In this document: positions 27,228 through 36,394 of the stretch, one piece after another | Layout: the number at the start of each line of letters is the position of its first letter | Position numbering within the stretch: the stretch's first letter is position 1 | Source: Micromonospora costi | GTDB lineage: Bacteria > Actinomycetota > Actinomycetes > Mycobacteriales > Micromonosporaceae | Direction: 5' to 3' | DNA: 64,000 nt | Assembly: GCF_003626655.1 (NCBI RefSeq) | Contig: NZ_RBAN01000005.1 | Coordinates: forward strand, 124,001-188,000 | Made by a program: the position numbers and the translations under genes | The notes under the pieces: model-generated | Told to the model about the DNA's origin: nothing | The model's input: the letters and a program-made list of their open reading frames with translations, nothing else | The model's database searches: none

Positions 27228-28940
27228 ATGCCCTCGATCACCACCTGGACCCGCCTGGAACCCCGCCCCCGCGCGGAGGACATGGCGGCCGCCCTCGAAG
27301 CCCGCGTCCACGACCCGCTGTGGCTACTGGCCCGGCAGTGGCAGACCGGGGAGTTCCGCGGCGACGACGGCGGCTCACCCATCCTGGTCGAGCTGACCGG
27401 CGAAGCGGCCATGGTCACCGCGTACCGGCCCGGCCCGGCGGGGGACCCGCAGGCGTACGACGTCGCGGCCGCCCCGCTCGAGGTCCTCGTCGAGCGGGAG
27501 GCCCCCGGCGAGGCACCACCGTACCGGTGGCGCACGGACGCCGGCGTGCACTTCCTGCGACTGCTCCGCCGGGCCGGGGCCGCCGTGCACGGCCCCGCGT
27601 ACGCCGCCGAGTACCGGCTCGACTCGCCGGTCCCGGACGACGAGGCGCACCCGCCGTCCCTCCGATTCCGCGCCGTCACCGCGGGCCGGGTCCCGGACGG
27701 CGTGGCGCTGCGGGCGGCGCTCGGCGACGTGGCCGGCACCGGTGCTCTGCCGGCCGAGCCGCCCGTGCCGGACGCCGACCGTCCGAAGGTGCTCGCCGCC
27801 GCGCGGGCGTTCGTCAGGTGGTACGACGACCGTGTCCCCGCCCCGGCCGAACACGAGGCATGGGTGGCGGAGCGGATGGAGTACACGTTCGCGGTGTCCG
27901 CGAAGAGCGCCGGCGCCGACCTCGTCCTCGCCGCGCCCGAGTATGCCGGAGGGAGTCTGGACTGGCCCGACTTCCGCGTCGAGACCGGGGCTAGCCTGCC
28001 CGCCGCGCCGGCCACCGTCCCCGTCGCCGTGACGGCCTTCCCGGCGCCCGTCACGTACGCCGGCATGCCGGCCCCGCGCCTGTGGGAGTTCGAGGACGCC
28101 CGGGTGCAGTTCGGCTCGGTGGACGCCGGCCCCGGCGACCTGGCCCGGATGGTCATGGTCGAGTTCGCGTCGGTCTACGGCAACGACTGGTTCCTCGTGC
28201 CCGTCGACGTGCCCGTCGGATCGGTCTCCCGGATCGACTCCCTCGTCGTCACCGACACCTTCGGGGAACGCACCCGTGTCCGTGCCGCCGCGGACGTCGA
28301 TGCCCTCGCTGGGCGCACCGACTGGAGCATGTACCAGCTGTCCCGGGCGCCGACCGGTTCCGCCGTCGCCACCGGAATCGAGCCGGTCCTCTTCGTGCCA
28401 CCCGTACTTCCGACGACCCGGCTGGAAAGCACGCCGGTGGAGGAGATCCGGTTGATGCGCGACGAGGTCGCGAACCTGGTGTGGGCCGTCGAGGGCGTCG
28501 TGCAGAGCGGCGCCGGACTGGCGGTCGACCGGTTCGAGCTGTTCCAGCGGCAGCGCGCGGCCGAGCAACGGGACGGCGGCTCGACCGCGCCGACCGGCGA
28601 CGGGCCCGCTCTGGTCTACCGGCTGGCCACCGAGGTGCCGGACCACTGGGTGGCGCTGCTGCCCGTCGAGACCGCGCCCGGTGAGCTGCGCCTGCGTCGG
28701 GCCTCCGCCCCGCACGCGTCCGGCCCCGGCGCGCCCCTGGGGCGTCTGCTCACACCGGACCGCGAGCTGGTCCTCTTCGAGGAGGAGGTGCCGCGAGCCG
28801 GCGCGCGGGTCACCCGCACCCGCCAGTACGCACGGTGGCTGGACGGCAGCACCTATGTCTGGACGGGGCGCCGCAAGCGGCCCGGCCGGGGGGAGGGCGC
28901 GAGCGGGTTGCGGTTCGACGTGGTCGAGCCGCGAGGGTGA
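27228..28940 (+). CDS. 570-aa conserved-looking protein of unknown function
   Basis: Last gene of the cluster, 3 nt after the upstream stop. The N-terminus holds a distinctive motif EARVHDPLWLLARQWQTGEF then GDDGGSP, followed by alternating beta strands and a helical middle (EEIRLMRDEVANLVWAVEGVVQ, residues ~403-424). The C-terminus (VTRTRQYARWLDGSTYVWTGRRKRPGRGEG) is basic and aromatic. No signal peptide. The HDPLWLLARQWQ block looks like a family signature, but no function is known to me. Gene order and overlap mark it as part of the same system. Confidence 0.6.
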   Translation: MPSITTWTRLEPRPRAEDMAAALEARVHDPLWLLARQWQTGEFRGDDGGSPILVELTGEAAMVTAYRPGPAGDPQAYDVAAAPLEVLVEREAPGEAPPYRWRTDAGVHFLRLLRRAGAAVHGPAYAAEYRLDSPVPDDEAHPPSLRFRAVTAGRVPDGVALRAALGDVAGTGALPAEPPVPDADRPKVLAAARAFVRWYDDRVPAPAEHEAWVAERMEYTFAVSAKSAGADLVLAAPEYAGGSLDWPDFRVETGASLPAAPATVPVAVTAFPAPVTYAGMPAPRLWEFEDARVQFGSVDAGPGDLARMVMVEFASVYGNDWFLVPVDVPVGSVSRIDSLVVTDTFGERTRVRAAADVDALAGRTDWSMYQLSRAPTGSAVATGIEPVLFVPPVLPTTRLESTPVEEIRLMRDEVANLVWAVEGVVQSGAGLAVDRFELFQRQRAAEQRDGGSTAPTGDGPALVYRLATEVPDHWVALLPVETAPGELRLRRASAPHASGPGAPLGRLLTPDRELVLFEEEVPRAGARVTRTRQYARWLDGSTYVWTGRRKRPGRGEGASGLRFDVVEPRG

Positions 28941-29043
28941 GGGGCCTCGACGACGACGGCCGAAACCGTCCCGTCGCCGGGTTGCCTGCTCCCGCCCGGG
29001 AGAGTAGGCAGGAGGTCCACCCGTGTCGATCTGCGGAGGCCAC

Positions 29044-30852
29044 ATGAGACCTCGGGCCCTCATCACCGCGACCATCGCGCTGACCACCCTCGTGGCCGGC
29101 GCCACCGTCCCCGCCCAGGCCGGGCCGCCCAGGCCGACCGAACCGCCCAAGGCGGCCGTCGCGGTCGGCTACGGCGGCGCGGTGTCGACGGTGGACGCCA
29201 CCGCCACGGCGGTCGGGCTCGACGTGCTGCGTCGTGGCGGCAACGCGGTCGACGCGGCCGTCGCCGCGGCGGCGACGCTCGGCGTCACCGAGCCCTTCTC
29301 GGCCGGCGTCGGCGGGGGCGGCTTCCTCGTCTACTACGACGCCAGGACCCGGCAAGTCCACACCATCGACGGCCGCGAGGCCGCGCCGGCGTCGATGACC
29401 GAGACCAGCTTCGTCAACCCGGCCACCGGCCGACCGTACGCGTTCGACGAGGCCCGTATCAGCGGGCTGTCGGCCGGCGTGCCCGGCACGCTGCTCACCT
29501 GGCAGGACGCGCTGCGCCGCTGGGGCACCCGGTCGCTGGCGCAGATGCTCACGCCCGCCGCCCGGGTCGCCGAGCGCGGCTTCCCGGTCGACGAGACCTT
29601 CGCCAGCCAGATCGCCGCCAACCAGGCCGCGTTCGGGCAGTTCCACTCCACCAGCGCGCTCTACCTGCCGGGCGGTCGGCCGCCCGCGGTCGGCAGCACC
29701 TTCCGCAATCCCGACCTGGCCGACACGTACCGGCTGATCGCCAAGCGCGGCACCGGCGTGTTCTACCGCGGCGAGGTCGGCCGCGACGTCGTGGCCACCG
29801 TGCAGCACCCGCCGCTGGCCACGACGCCCGTGGGCACCTGGCCGTACCCGATCCGGCCGGCCGGGATGACGATGGGCGACCTCGCCGACTACCGCACCCG
29901 CTTCCCGGAGCCGACCCGCTCCGACTACCGCGGGCTGCAGGTCTACGGCATGTCCACCCCGTCCAGCGGCGGCACGGCGGTGGGCGAGGCCCTCAACATC
30001 CTCGAGCGGTTCGACCTGCGGTCGATGACCCCGGCGCAGGCCATGCACCACTACCTGGAGGCCAGCGCGCTGGCGTTCGCCGACCGCAACCGGTACGTCG
30101 GTGACCACACCTCCCAGGCCGTGCTGCGGGAACTGCTCGGCGACGCGTACGCCAAGGAGCGGGCCTGCACCATCGACGCCGCGGCGGCGCTGCCGAAGCC
30201 GGTGGCGCCCGGCGTTCCCGACGGCGCCTACGGCGGCTGCTCGACGGCCACGGTCGCCGACACCCGCGACGACCGTAAGAGCACCACCAACCTCACGGTG
30301 GCCGACCGGTGGGGCAACGTCGTGGAGTACACGCTGACCATCGAGGCGACCGGCGGCAACGGCATGGTCGTGCCCGGGCGGGGCTTCCTGCTCAACAACG
30401 AGCTGACCGACTTCAACTTCGCGCCGACCCAGGGCACCGCGCCGGACCCGAACCTGCCCGCACCCGGCAAGCGCCCTCGCAGCTCGATGGCGCCGACCAT
30501 CGTGCTGGCCGACGGGCGGCCGTTCCTGGCCGTCGGCACCCCCGGCGGTGCCACGATCATCACCACGGTCCTGCAGATGCTGGTCAACCGGATCGACCTG
30601 GGCATGACCCTGCCGGAGGCCCTGGCCGCGCCGCGGGCGTCACAGCGCAACGGCACCACGCAGGCCGAACCGGCGTTCGTCACCGCGTACGCCGGTGGCC
30701 TTCCCAAGGGCCACACGTTCTCCGAGACCGCGGAGATCGGCGCCGCCACCGGCATCGAGTTCCTGCCGGGCGGCCGGTTCGTCGCCGCCGCCGAGCCGGT
30801 ACGCCGCGGCGGCGGCGCGGCGGCCGTGGTCGACCGCTGGGGTCGCAACTGA
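29044..30852 (+). CDS. ggt: Gamma-glutamyltransferase (secreted)
   Basis: 602 aa. Hydrolyses or transfers the gamma-glutamyl group of glutathione and related peptides outside the cell. ATG 29044 follows GGAGG at 29035-29039. A signal peptide spans residues 1-~24 (ALITATIALTTLVAGATVPAQA). Family motifs: GGNAVDAAVAAAATLGVTEP, GVGGGGF, SGLSAGVPGT, and the autoprocessing site STTNLTVAD, in which T414 is the predicted nucleophile exposed by self-cleavage; the small-subunit motif RPRSSMAPTIVL follows. Monocistronic; a two-sided hairpin follows the stop. Family call is secure. Confidence 0.92.
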   Translation: MRPRALITATIALTTLVAGATVPAQAGPPRPTEPPKAAVAVGYGGAVSTVDATATAVGLDVLRRGGNAVDAAVAAAATLGVTEPFSAGVGGGGFLVYYDARTRQVHTIDGREAAPASMTETSFVNPATGRPYAFDEARISGLSAGVPGTLLTWQDALRRWGTRSLAQMLTPAARVAERGFPVDETFASQIAANQAAFGQFHSTSALYLPGGRPPAVGSTFRNPDLADTYRLIAKRGTGVFYRGEVGRDVVATVQHPPLATTPVGTWPYPIRPAGMTMGDLADYRTRFPEPTRSDYRGLQVYGMSTPSSGGTAVGEALNILERFDLRSMTPAQAMHHYLEASALAFADRNRYVGDHTSQAVLRELLGDAYAKERACTIDAAAALPKPVAPGVPDGAYGGCSTATVADTRDDRKSTTNLTVADRWGNVVEYTLTIEATGGNGMVVPGRGFLLNNELTDFNFAPTQGTAPDPNLPAPGKRPRSSMAPTIVLADGRPFLAVGTPGGATIITTVLQMLVNRIDLGMTLPEALAAPRASQRNGTTQAEPAFVTAYAGGLPKGHTFSETAEIGAATGIEFLPGGRFVAAAEPVRRGGGAAAVVDRWGRN

Positions 30853-30857
30853 CGGTG

Positions 30858-30901
30858 GGGCGGCGGCGACGGCCCGGGAGTGCCGGCCGTCGGCGCCGCC
30901 C
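30858..30901. terminator. Bidirectional terminator between ggt and the YdcF gene
   Basis: Two stacked 8-bp stems, GGGCGGCG/CGCCGCCC and CGACGGCC/GGCCGTCG, separated by a G-G mismatch, with a 10-nt loop. Lies between convergent stops. Confidence 0.7.
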
Positions 30902-30903
30902 GC

Positions 30904-31650
30904 TCAGCGGTCGAGCGCGTCCCGGACTCCCGGGTCCGGGGGCGACTCGACCGCGGGCGGCCGGCGCCGGAGGGCGTCCCAGGCCGCCTTGCCGCTGGCC
31001 GCGTAGTCCCGGACGCTCTTCCGCACGAGCAGGCCGAACCCGCACTCGGCGCAGCGCGCCTTCACGCCGACGGCGTCGACACCGACGTGCCGGCACAGCG
31101 CCACGGCCCGTGACACGTGGTAGGACTGGGTGACGACCAGCGCCCGCTCGATCCCGTACACCTCGCGGGCCCGGGCGCAACTGTCGTAGGTGTCCAGGCC
31201 GAACGGGTCGGCCACCACGCGACCCGGATCCACACCGAGCCGTTCGGTCAGGTAGGCGGTCATCACCGCAGGCTCGTCACCGGAGGCGCCACCGCCGTCG
31301 CCGGACACGAGGACGACCCGCGCCCGACCGCTGTTCACCAGCTCGGCGGCGGTCTCCAGGCGGCCGGCGAGCCGCGCACCCGGCTGGCGCCGGTCCGCGC
31401 CCACCGCGGTGCCCAGCACGATCACGACGTCGGCGGCGGGCGCCTCGGCCTCGTCGTACACGTGGCCGTGCGCGGCGACGGTCGTCCAGAGCCAGGGAAC
31501 ACTGGCGAGGACCACGGCGGCCAGGGCGAGCCCGGCCGACCACGCGAGGCGTCGCCGCCACCGGCCCGGCGCGGGAGCGGGCTCGCTCAGCTCACCCACG
31601 AGCCGCTTCCCCTCGGCAGCCGTCGCATTCCCCGCCCCTCCCGCCGTCAT
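30904..31650 (-). CDS. YdcF/SanA-family (DUF218) membrane protein
   Basis: 248 aa from ATG 31650 (a GTG at 31680 would add 10 residues). One N-terminal membrane helix (LAWSAGLALAAVVLASVPWLW), then the DUF218 domain: DVVIVLGTAVGADRR, ARVVLVSGDGGG, GLDTYDSCARAREVYGI and ALVVTQSYHVSRAVALCRHVG. E. coli relatives SanA and ElyC affect envelope integrity; the enzyme activity is unproven. It is the intact paralogue of the broken gene at 5069-5837 and lets the frameshift there be located exactly. Confidence 0.85.
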   Translation of the reverse strand: MTAGGAGNATAAEGKRLVGELSEPAPAPGRWRRRLAWSAGLALAAVVLASVPWLWTTVAAHGHVYDEAEAPAADVVIVLGTAVGADRRQPGARLAGRLETAAELVNSGRARVVLVSGDGGGASGDEPAVMTAYLTERLGVDPGRVVADPFGLDTYDSCARAREVYGIERALVVTQSYHVSRAVALCRHVGVDAVGVKARCAECGFGLLVRKSVRDYAASGKAAWDALRRRPPAVESPPDPGVRDALDR

Positions 31651-31736
31651 GGCCGAGGCCGCCCGTCGCCCGGGTCGCACCGGCCGCCAGTCTAGGTGGC
31701 GCTGACCGGACGAGGCCGGGTCAGGCGTACGGGCGT

Positions 31737-32858
31737 TCAGGCGTTCGGCGGCAGGTCGGTGCCGGCGCCGCGACGGCGTAGCCGCACCAGGTCGGTACGT
31801 GCCGGAGCCACGTCAGCGGCGGTGGTCACCGGCAACCCGGCGTCGACACGTGCCGCGGGCAGGGTCGGTTCCCCGGCAGCCTCCACGACGAAGCCGGCGT
31901 CGCTGATCATGTCCAGGTCGGCCCGGCCGGCCTGCCCCTCGCTGGTCAGGTAGTCGCCGAGGAACATCGCGTTGGCGATGTGCAGGGCCAGCGGTTGGAG
32001 CGTGCGCAGGTGAATCTCCCGGCCACCGGCGAGCCGGACCTCCACGTCGGGGAAGACGAAACGCACCATGGCCAGGATCCGCAGGCAGCGTTGCGGAGTG
32101 AGCTGCCAGCGGCCGGCCATCGGGGTGCCGTCGAACGGGATCAGGAAGTTCACCGGTACCGAGTCGGGCGCGAGATCGGCCAGCGCGAAGACCACGTCGA
32201 CCAGGTCGTCGTCGCTCTCGCCCATTCCGGCGATCAACCCGGAGCAGGCCGAGAGCCCGCCGCGCCGGGCCTGCTCGACAGTGGACACGCGATCGGCGTA
32301 GGTATGGGTCGTGCAGATGTCGGCATAGCGTTCGCCGGCCGTGTTCAGGTTGTGGTTGTACGCGTCCGCGCCGGCATCGCGCAGCCGCGTGGCCTGCCCG
32401 GCGTCGAGCAGGCCCAGACACGCGCACACCTCGACCCCGGCGTACCGCTCCCGGATGGCCGCGATCGTCCGGGCCACCCGATCGATGTCGCGCCCGGTGG
32501 GCCCACGGCCACTGGCGACCAGGCAGACCCGCTTGGCGCCACCGGCGACCCCGGCCCCGGCCGCCTCGACCGCCTGGTCCGGCGTGAGCCAGGTGTAGGA
32601 GAGCACTCCGGACTCGGCGCCGAGCCGCTGCGAGCAGTACGCGCAGTCTTCCGGGCACCGCCCGCTCTTGAGGTTGACGAGATAGTTGAGTTTGACCCGG
32701 TTGCCGAAGTACCGCCGGCGAACGCGCCCGGCGGCTGCCACCACCGCCAGCAGATCGTCGTCGTTGCTCCCCAGTACGGCGCGCGCCTCGTCGCGGGTGG
32801 CTCGTCCGCCCGCGAGCGCGCGTTCGGCGAGTGCGTCGACCATCCTCATGCCGATCAT
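31737..32858 (-). CDS. bioB: Biotin synthase
   Basis: 373 aa. Radical-SAM enzyme inserting sulfur into dethiobiotin. The radical-SAM cluster ligands are C68, C72 and C75 in GRCPEDCAYCSQ, preceded by NRVKLNYLVNLKSG, and the second-cluster region (YNHNLNTAGERYADICTTHTYADR) is intact. AGMGESDDD and VPVNFLIPFDGTPM are also BioB-typical. The ~35-residue tail after GRADLDMISDAGFVVE is Arg/Ala-rich. No other bio gene lies nearby. Tandem dyads sit directly upstream (32917-32956) and may regulate it. Confidence 0.93.
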   Translation of the reverse strand: MIGMRMVDALAERALAGGRATRDEARAVLGSNDDDLLAVVAAAGRVRRRYFGNRVKLNYLVNLKSGRCPEDCAYCSQRLGAESGVLSYTWLTPDQAVEAAGAGVAGGAKRVCLVASGRGPTGRDIDRVARTIAAIRERYAGVEVCACLGLLDAGQATRLRDAGADAYNHNLNTAGERYADICTTHTYADRVSTVEQARRGGLSACSGLIAGMGESDDDLVDVVFALADLAPDSVPVNFLIPFDGTPMAGRWQLTPQRCLRILAMVRFVFPDVEVRLAGGREIHLRTLQPLALHIANAMFLGDYLTSEGQAGRADLDMISDAGFVVEAAGEPTLPAARVDAGLPVTTAADVAPARTDLVRLRRRGAGTDLPPNA

Positions 32859-32916
32859 GCTCTCGTGCCGGAGCGTGCCGATGCGACCCGCTCACCGCCA
32901 ACATTGGGGCCGAGGA

Positions 32917-32956
32917 GTTGGAGGAAACCTCCAACGCGAGTTGTCGAACCTGTCCA
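32917..32956 (-). promoter_or_regulatory. Tandem dyads upstream of bioB
   Basis: GTTGGAGG-AAA-CCTCCAAC is a perfect 8-bp dyad (32917-32935), followed by a related element AGTTG-N11-CAACT (32940-32959 region) that reaches the P450 stop. Both share GTTG/CAAC ends, suggesting two operator copies for a bioB repressor; the first could alternatively be the P450 terminator. No match to BirA or BioR sites. Confidence 0.4.
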
Positions 32957-32957
32957 A

Positions 32958-34274
32958 CTAGCGACGCCAGTGGATCGGCAGGCGTTTCACCCCGCGCTGG
33001 AAGGCCGAGCGCAGGTACGTCGGCGTGCCCGCGTACGTGATGCTGCTGGTGCGTGCGAGCAGCGCCTCGAACAGCGCGCGCAGTTGGCAGCGGGCCAGGT
33101 GCGCGCCCAGGCAGAAGTGGGGGCCGTGGCCGAAGACGAGGTGCGGGTTGGGATGGCGGGCGAGGTCGAGCCGGTCGGGGTCGGCGAAGACACGCTCGTC
33201 GCGGTTGGCCGACGAGAACGACACCACCACCTTGTCCCCGGCCCGCACCGGCACGCCGGCCACCACCGTGTCGGCCGTGGCGGTGCGGCGGAACACCATG
33301 ACGGGCGTCCACCAGCGCAGCAACTCGTCGACGGCCGTGTCGTAGAGGCCGGGCTCGCGGCGTAGCCGCCGCATCTGCGCCGGGTGTTCCAGCAGGGCGA
33401 CCATCGCCCCCGGCAGGCCGTTGCGGACCGTCTCGTTGCCGGCCACCGCGAACAGCCAGAACATGTTCTCGAACTCCTCCACCGACAGCCGGTCGTCACC
33501 GTCGCGGCCGAGCAGGATCGACATCACGTCCTGCCCCGGGCCGCGCCGCTTCGACCCGGCCAGCAGGTGGGCGTACGTGTAGAGGTCGGCCATGCCGGCG
33601 CGGGTGCGCGGATCCGGCATCCGGCCGTCGGGGCCGGGAACCGGCCGGTGCCGCAGCGCCTCGCGGGCCGCCGCGGTGCCGGACCGCGGATCGAACGCGG
33701 CCGACACGGCGTAGTCCGGGTCCTGGAAGCCGATCACCCGGTTCGACCAGTCGTAGAGCAGCCAGCGGTCGGACTCCGGCACCCCGAGCACGTCCGCGAG
33801 GGTGAGCAGCGGCAGGTCGGCGGCGAGATCACGGGCGAAGTCGCAGGTGCCCTCGTCCGCGTCGCCGAGCACCCGCTCGACGAGCCGTACGGCGTTGGCG
33901 CGGATCGACGCCTCCAGCGCGGCGACCGCCCGCGGGGTGAACGACCGGGCGACCGGCCGGCGTAACCGGCCGTGCTCCGGCGGGTCCATGTTGAGCATCA
34001 TCCGCCGCACGTACCGCAGGTCGTCCGGGGTGGCCGGGTCACGGACCTGGGTGGCGCCCAGCCAGGACGAGAAGAGCCGTGGCTGGCGGAGCACGTCCGT
34101 CACGTCGGCGTGCCGGAGCACCAGCCAGAAGCCCGGACCGCCGGGCGACCCGAGCAGCGGAGGCTCCTCGACCCACACCAGCGGGCCGGTCTCGCGCAGC
34201 GCCGCGAGCAGGTCGTACGGGACACCGTCGACGTAGGTGCGTGGGTCGACCAGGGGCGCCGGGTCGGCCGTCAC
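32958..34274 (-). CDS. Cytochrome P450
   Basis: 438 aa from the GTG at 34274, which overlaps the stop of the upstream hydrolase gene by 4 bp (GTGA). The I-helix reads FAVAGNETVRNG, the K-helix ExxR is in ELLRWW/VMVFRRTA, and the haem loop FGHGPHFCLGAHLAR carries the axial Cys. The sequence MNMDPPEHGRLRRPVARSFTPRAV-like region (LNMDPPEHGRLRR) is the standard C-helix area. The AGNET form of the I-helix and the VFRRTATADT context recall CYP125/CYP142-like sterol or fatty-acid hydroxylases, but the substrate cannot be fixed. Redox partners are not encoded nearby. Confidence 0.9.
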   Translation of the reverse strand: MTADPAPLVDPRTYVDGVPYDLLAALRETGPLVWVEEPPLLGSPGGPGFWLVLRHADVTDVLRQPRLFSSWLGATQVRDPATPDDLRYVRRMMLNMDPPEHGRLRRPVARSFTPRAVAALEASIRANAVRLVERVLGDADEGTCDFARDLAADLPLLTLADVLGVPESDRWLLYDWSNRVIGFQDPDYAVSAAFDPRSGTAAAREALRHRPVPGPDGRMPDPRTRAGMADLYTYAHLLAGSKRRGPGQDVMSILLGRDGDDRLSVEEFENMFWLFAVAGNETVRNGLPGAMVALLEHPAQMRRLRREPGLYDTAVDELLRWWTPVMVFRRTATADTVVAGVPVRAGDKVVVSFSSANRDERVFADPDRLDLARHPNPHLVFGHGPHFCLGAHLARCQLRALFEALLARTSSITYAGTPTYLRSAFQRGVKRLPIHWRR

Positions 34275-35050
34275 CGGCCGAGGAAGTCCTCGAGCACCGT
34301 GACCAACCGCACCGGGGTCTCGTACATGGCGTAGTGCCCCGCGTTGGCGAACACCTCCAGCCGGGCGTTGGGGTAGTGCCGCATCCACGTCTCGCGCATC
34401 ATGTCGGCGCCCAGCGCCGGGTCGTGCTCGCCGACGACGGCGAGCGCCGGGACGGGGTTGCCCTTCACCTCGTCGGTGAGGTCGGTGCGTGCCCACGCCG
34501 GGAGGTAGGCGCCGAACGCCTCCCGGGTGGAGTGGTCGAGGGAGAACCGGACCATCTCGTCGAGCCAGCGGCCGGACAGCCGGTTGCCGGTGGTGAGGTC
34601 GATGATGGCGCGCCGGTTGGCCGGGTCGGCGGCAGCGCCGTCGAACAACGTCCAGCTCTGCAGGTCGAACGGGACACCGCCGGCCGGGACGGGGCTGATG
34701 CCGACGAGTCGCTCCACCCGCCCGGGCGCGTCGGCGAGCACCCGCTGCGCGGCGATGCCTCCCATCGAGTGCCCCACCACGGAGAACGTGTCCCAGCCGA
34801 GGGAGTCCGCCAGGGCCAGCGCGTCGCGGGAGATCTCGGCGATGCTGTACTCGCCCGTGACCGTGGCGCGGGCGCCGTACCCGCGGTAGTCCAGGAACGC
34901 CCAGGTGAACAGCTCGCCGTCGACCATCTGCGGCAGCCAGCCCCAGCCCTGTGCCGAGCCGAACCACCCGTGCAGGGCCAGCACCCTGCGCGGCCCGTGA
35001 CCGACGGTGACCGGGGCGGCGTCGTCGGCGCCCTTGCTGCTGATCGTCAT
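34271..35050 (-). CDS. Alpha/beta hydrolase
   Basis: 259 aa, soluble. ATG 35050 follows GGAAGGGG. Oxyanion region LALHGWFGSAQGW, nucleophile elbow VVGHSMGGIAA (Ser), acid in VVGEHDPAL (Asp) and catalytic His in FANAGHYAMYE complete the triad. Lacks a signal peptide. Translationally coupled to the P450, so the pair probably acts on one small molecule or ester (inference). Confidence 0.88.
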   Translation of the reverse strand: MTISSKGADDAAPVTVGHGPRRVLALHGWFGSAQGWGWLPQMVDGELFTWAFLDYRGYGARATVTGEYSIAEISRDALALADSLGWDTFSVVGHSMGGIAAQRVLADAPGRVERLVGISPVPAGGVPFDLQSWTLFDGAAADPANRRAIIDLTTGNRLSGRWLDEMVRFSLDHSTREAFGAYLPAWARTDLTDEVKGNPVPALAVVGEHDPALGADMMRETWMRHYPNARLEVFANAGHYAMYETPVRLVTVLEDFLGR

Positions 35051-35297
35051 GGGGCGACCCCTTCCGCGGGACGGCGGTGACCGGAGTGGACGGTGCGGAA
35101 CCAGCGAGCTGAACGCTGGCAGCGACCGTAGCGGGCGTGCGGACCGAAGGGAAGGGATCGATCCGGTTCCTGACCGGCGCGCCTTCATGATCCGTTCATC
35201 GGCGCGTCCGTCCTGGTTCGGTGGCTTGAGCGGAACGCCGACGAGGGTCGACACCGCGCCAACCCGGCGCACGTCGAGAACCCGCACGGAGGTAAGC

Positions 35298-36263
35298 ATG
35301 TCGACCCGTACCCGGATCGTCGCCGGCCTGGCCACCACGGCGGCCGCCGGCGCGGTGGCCCTCGCGGCCGGCCTGGTGGCCGTCCCGGCGCCCGCGCCGT
35401 CGGGCCTGGTGCCCGCGGCCGGCGCGCAGGCGGCCGTGGCCGAACCCCCGGTCGTGTCGGCCACCCTGGCCCGCAGCTACGACGCGTTCGACGCGCGGCA
35501 GGGCGTCGCCGTCGACGACCGGAACTTCTACGTGGTGGACAACCGCAGCATCACCAAGCACGACAAGGCCACCGGACGGCCGCTGCTCCAGTTCGTCTCC
35601 GACCCGGACGGGCCGATCATCCACCTGGACAGCGCCGTCGTGGTCAACGGCCGGTTGTACGCCGCGCACTCGAACTACGACGAGTCCCCGATGGAGAGCT
35701 CGATCGAGGTCTTCGACACCCGGACGATGCGCCACGTCGAGACGCACAGCTTCGGGATCTTCCGGGGCTCGCTGACCTGGCTGGATCGCCACGACGGCGC
35801 GTGGTGGGCGGGCTTCGCCAACTACGACGAGATCCCCGACGGCGGCACCGAGCCGTACGGGGAGACGTACCAGACGCAGGTCGTCAAGCTCGACGACCAC
35901 TTCCAGGTCGTCGAGGCGTGGACGATTCCGAAGCCGATCCTCGACCGGTTCAAGCCGATGAGCAACTCCGGCGGTTCGTGGGGGCCGGACGGCCGGCTCT
36001 GGCTCACGGGCCACGACCTCGGTGAGGCGTACGTCATGACGCTGCCGTCCGCCGGTTCGGAGCTGGTGTGGGCCGGCACGGTCACCCTGCCGGGCGTGGA
36101 GGGTCAGGGCATCGCCTGGGAGCACGCCGGGGCCCGGTCGAAGCTGTGGACGATCAAGCGTTCCACCGAGCAGGCGCTCAGCTTCACCGTGCCGTTCCGG
36201 TCGGTCACCGACCCGGCCGCGCCGGTCTGGGAGGTCCGCGGGCCCGGCCAGTTCCAGCAGTGA
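35298..36263 (+). CDS. Secreted beta-propeller-like protein
   Basis: 321 aa. ATG 35298 is preceded by GGAGGTAAG. The signal peptide covers residues 1-~45 (two Ala-rich hydrophobic runs, cut near AGAQA-AVAE). The mature part has repeated strand pairs of the YncE/quinoprotein-propeller type: QGVAVDDRNFYVVDNRSITKHD, LDSAVVVNGRLYAAHSNYDE, GGSWGPDGRLWLTGHDLGEAYVM and QGIAWEHAGARSKLWTIKR. No catalytic site recognised. Single gene, followed by a hairpin. Confidence 0.7.
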   Translation: MSTRTRIVAGLATTAAAGAVALAAGLVAVPAPAPSGLVPAAGAQAAVAEPPVVSATLARSYDAFDARQGVAVDDRNFYVVDNRSITKHDKATGRPLLQFVSDPDGPIIHLDSAVVVNGRLYAAHSNYDESPMESSIEVFDTRTMRHVETHSFGIFRGSLTWLDRHDGAWWAGFANYDEIPDGGTEPYGETYQTQVVKLDDHFQVVEAWTIPKPILDRFKPMSNSGGSWGPDGRLWLTGHDLGEAYVMTLPSAGSELVWAGTVTLPGVEGQGIAWEHAGARSKLWTIKRSTEQALSFTVPFRSVTDPAAPVWEVRGPGQFQQ

Positions 36264-36270
36264 GCGCGCG

Positions 36271-36317
36271 GCGGTCGCCGGGTCACCATGCGCGGGTCAC
36301 CGCGGACCGGCGACCGC
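36271..36317. terminator. Long-loop hairpin between convergent genes
   Basis: 11-bp stem GCGGTCGCCGG / CCGGCGACCGC with a 25-nt loop; a second small hairpin GTCCGGC/GCCGGAC follows at 36329-36346. Lies between the propeller gene and the S1 protease gene. Confidence 0.5.
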
Positions 36318-36394
36318 CGACCGTCGGCGTCCGGCCCGTGCCGGACGGCCCGGGCCGGAGGGACGCACCCCCGGCCCCGGGCCGCCCGCGGCGA

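Noticed and set aside
17620..27311. Very long minus-strand open frames (1868 and 1710 aa) opposite the five-gene cluster
   Set aside because: Low-complexity Arg/Gly/Val/Asp sequence, no motifs, and the + strand frames have repeats, overlaps and coupled starts that explain the coding bias.
11197..28940. Prophage or contractile-tail interpretation of the endolysin plus giant-gene region
   Set aside because: No integrase, capsid, portal, terminase, sheath, tube or baseplate-like gene is visible; only the lysin resembles a phage function.
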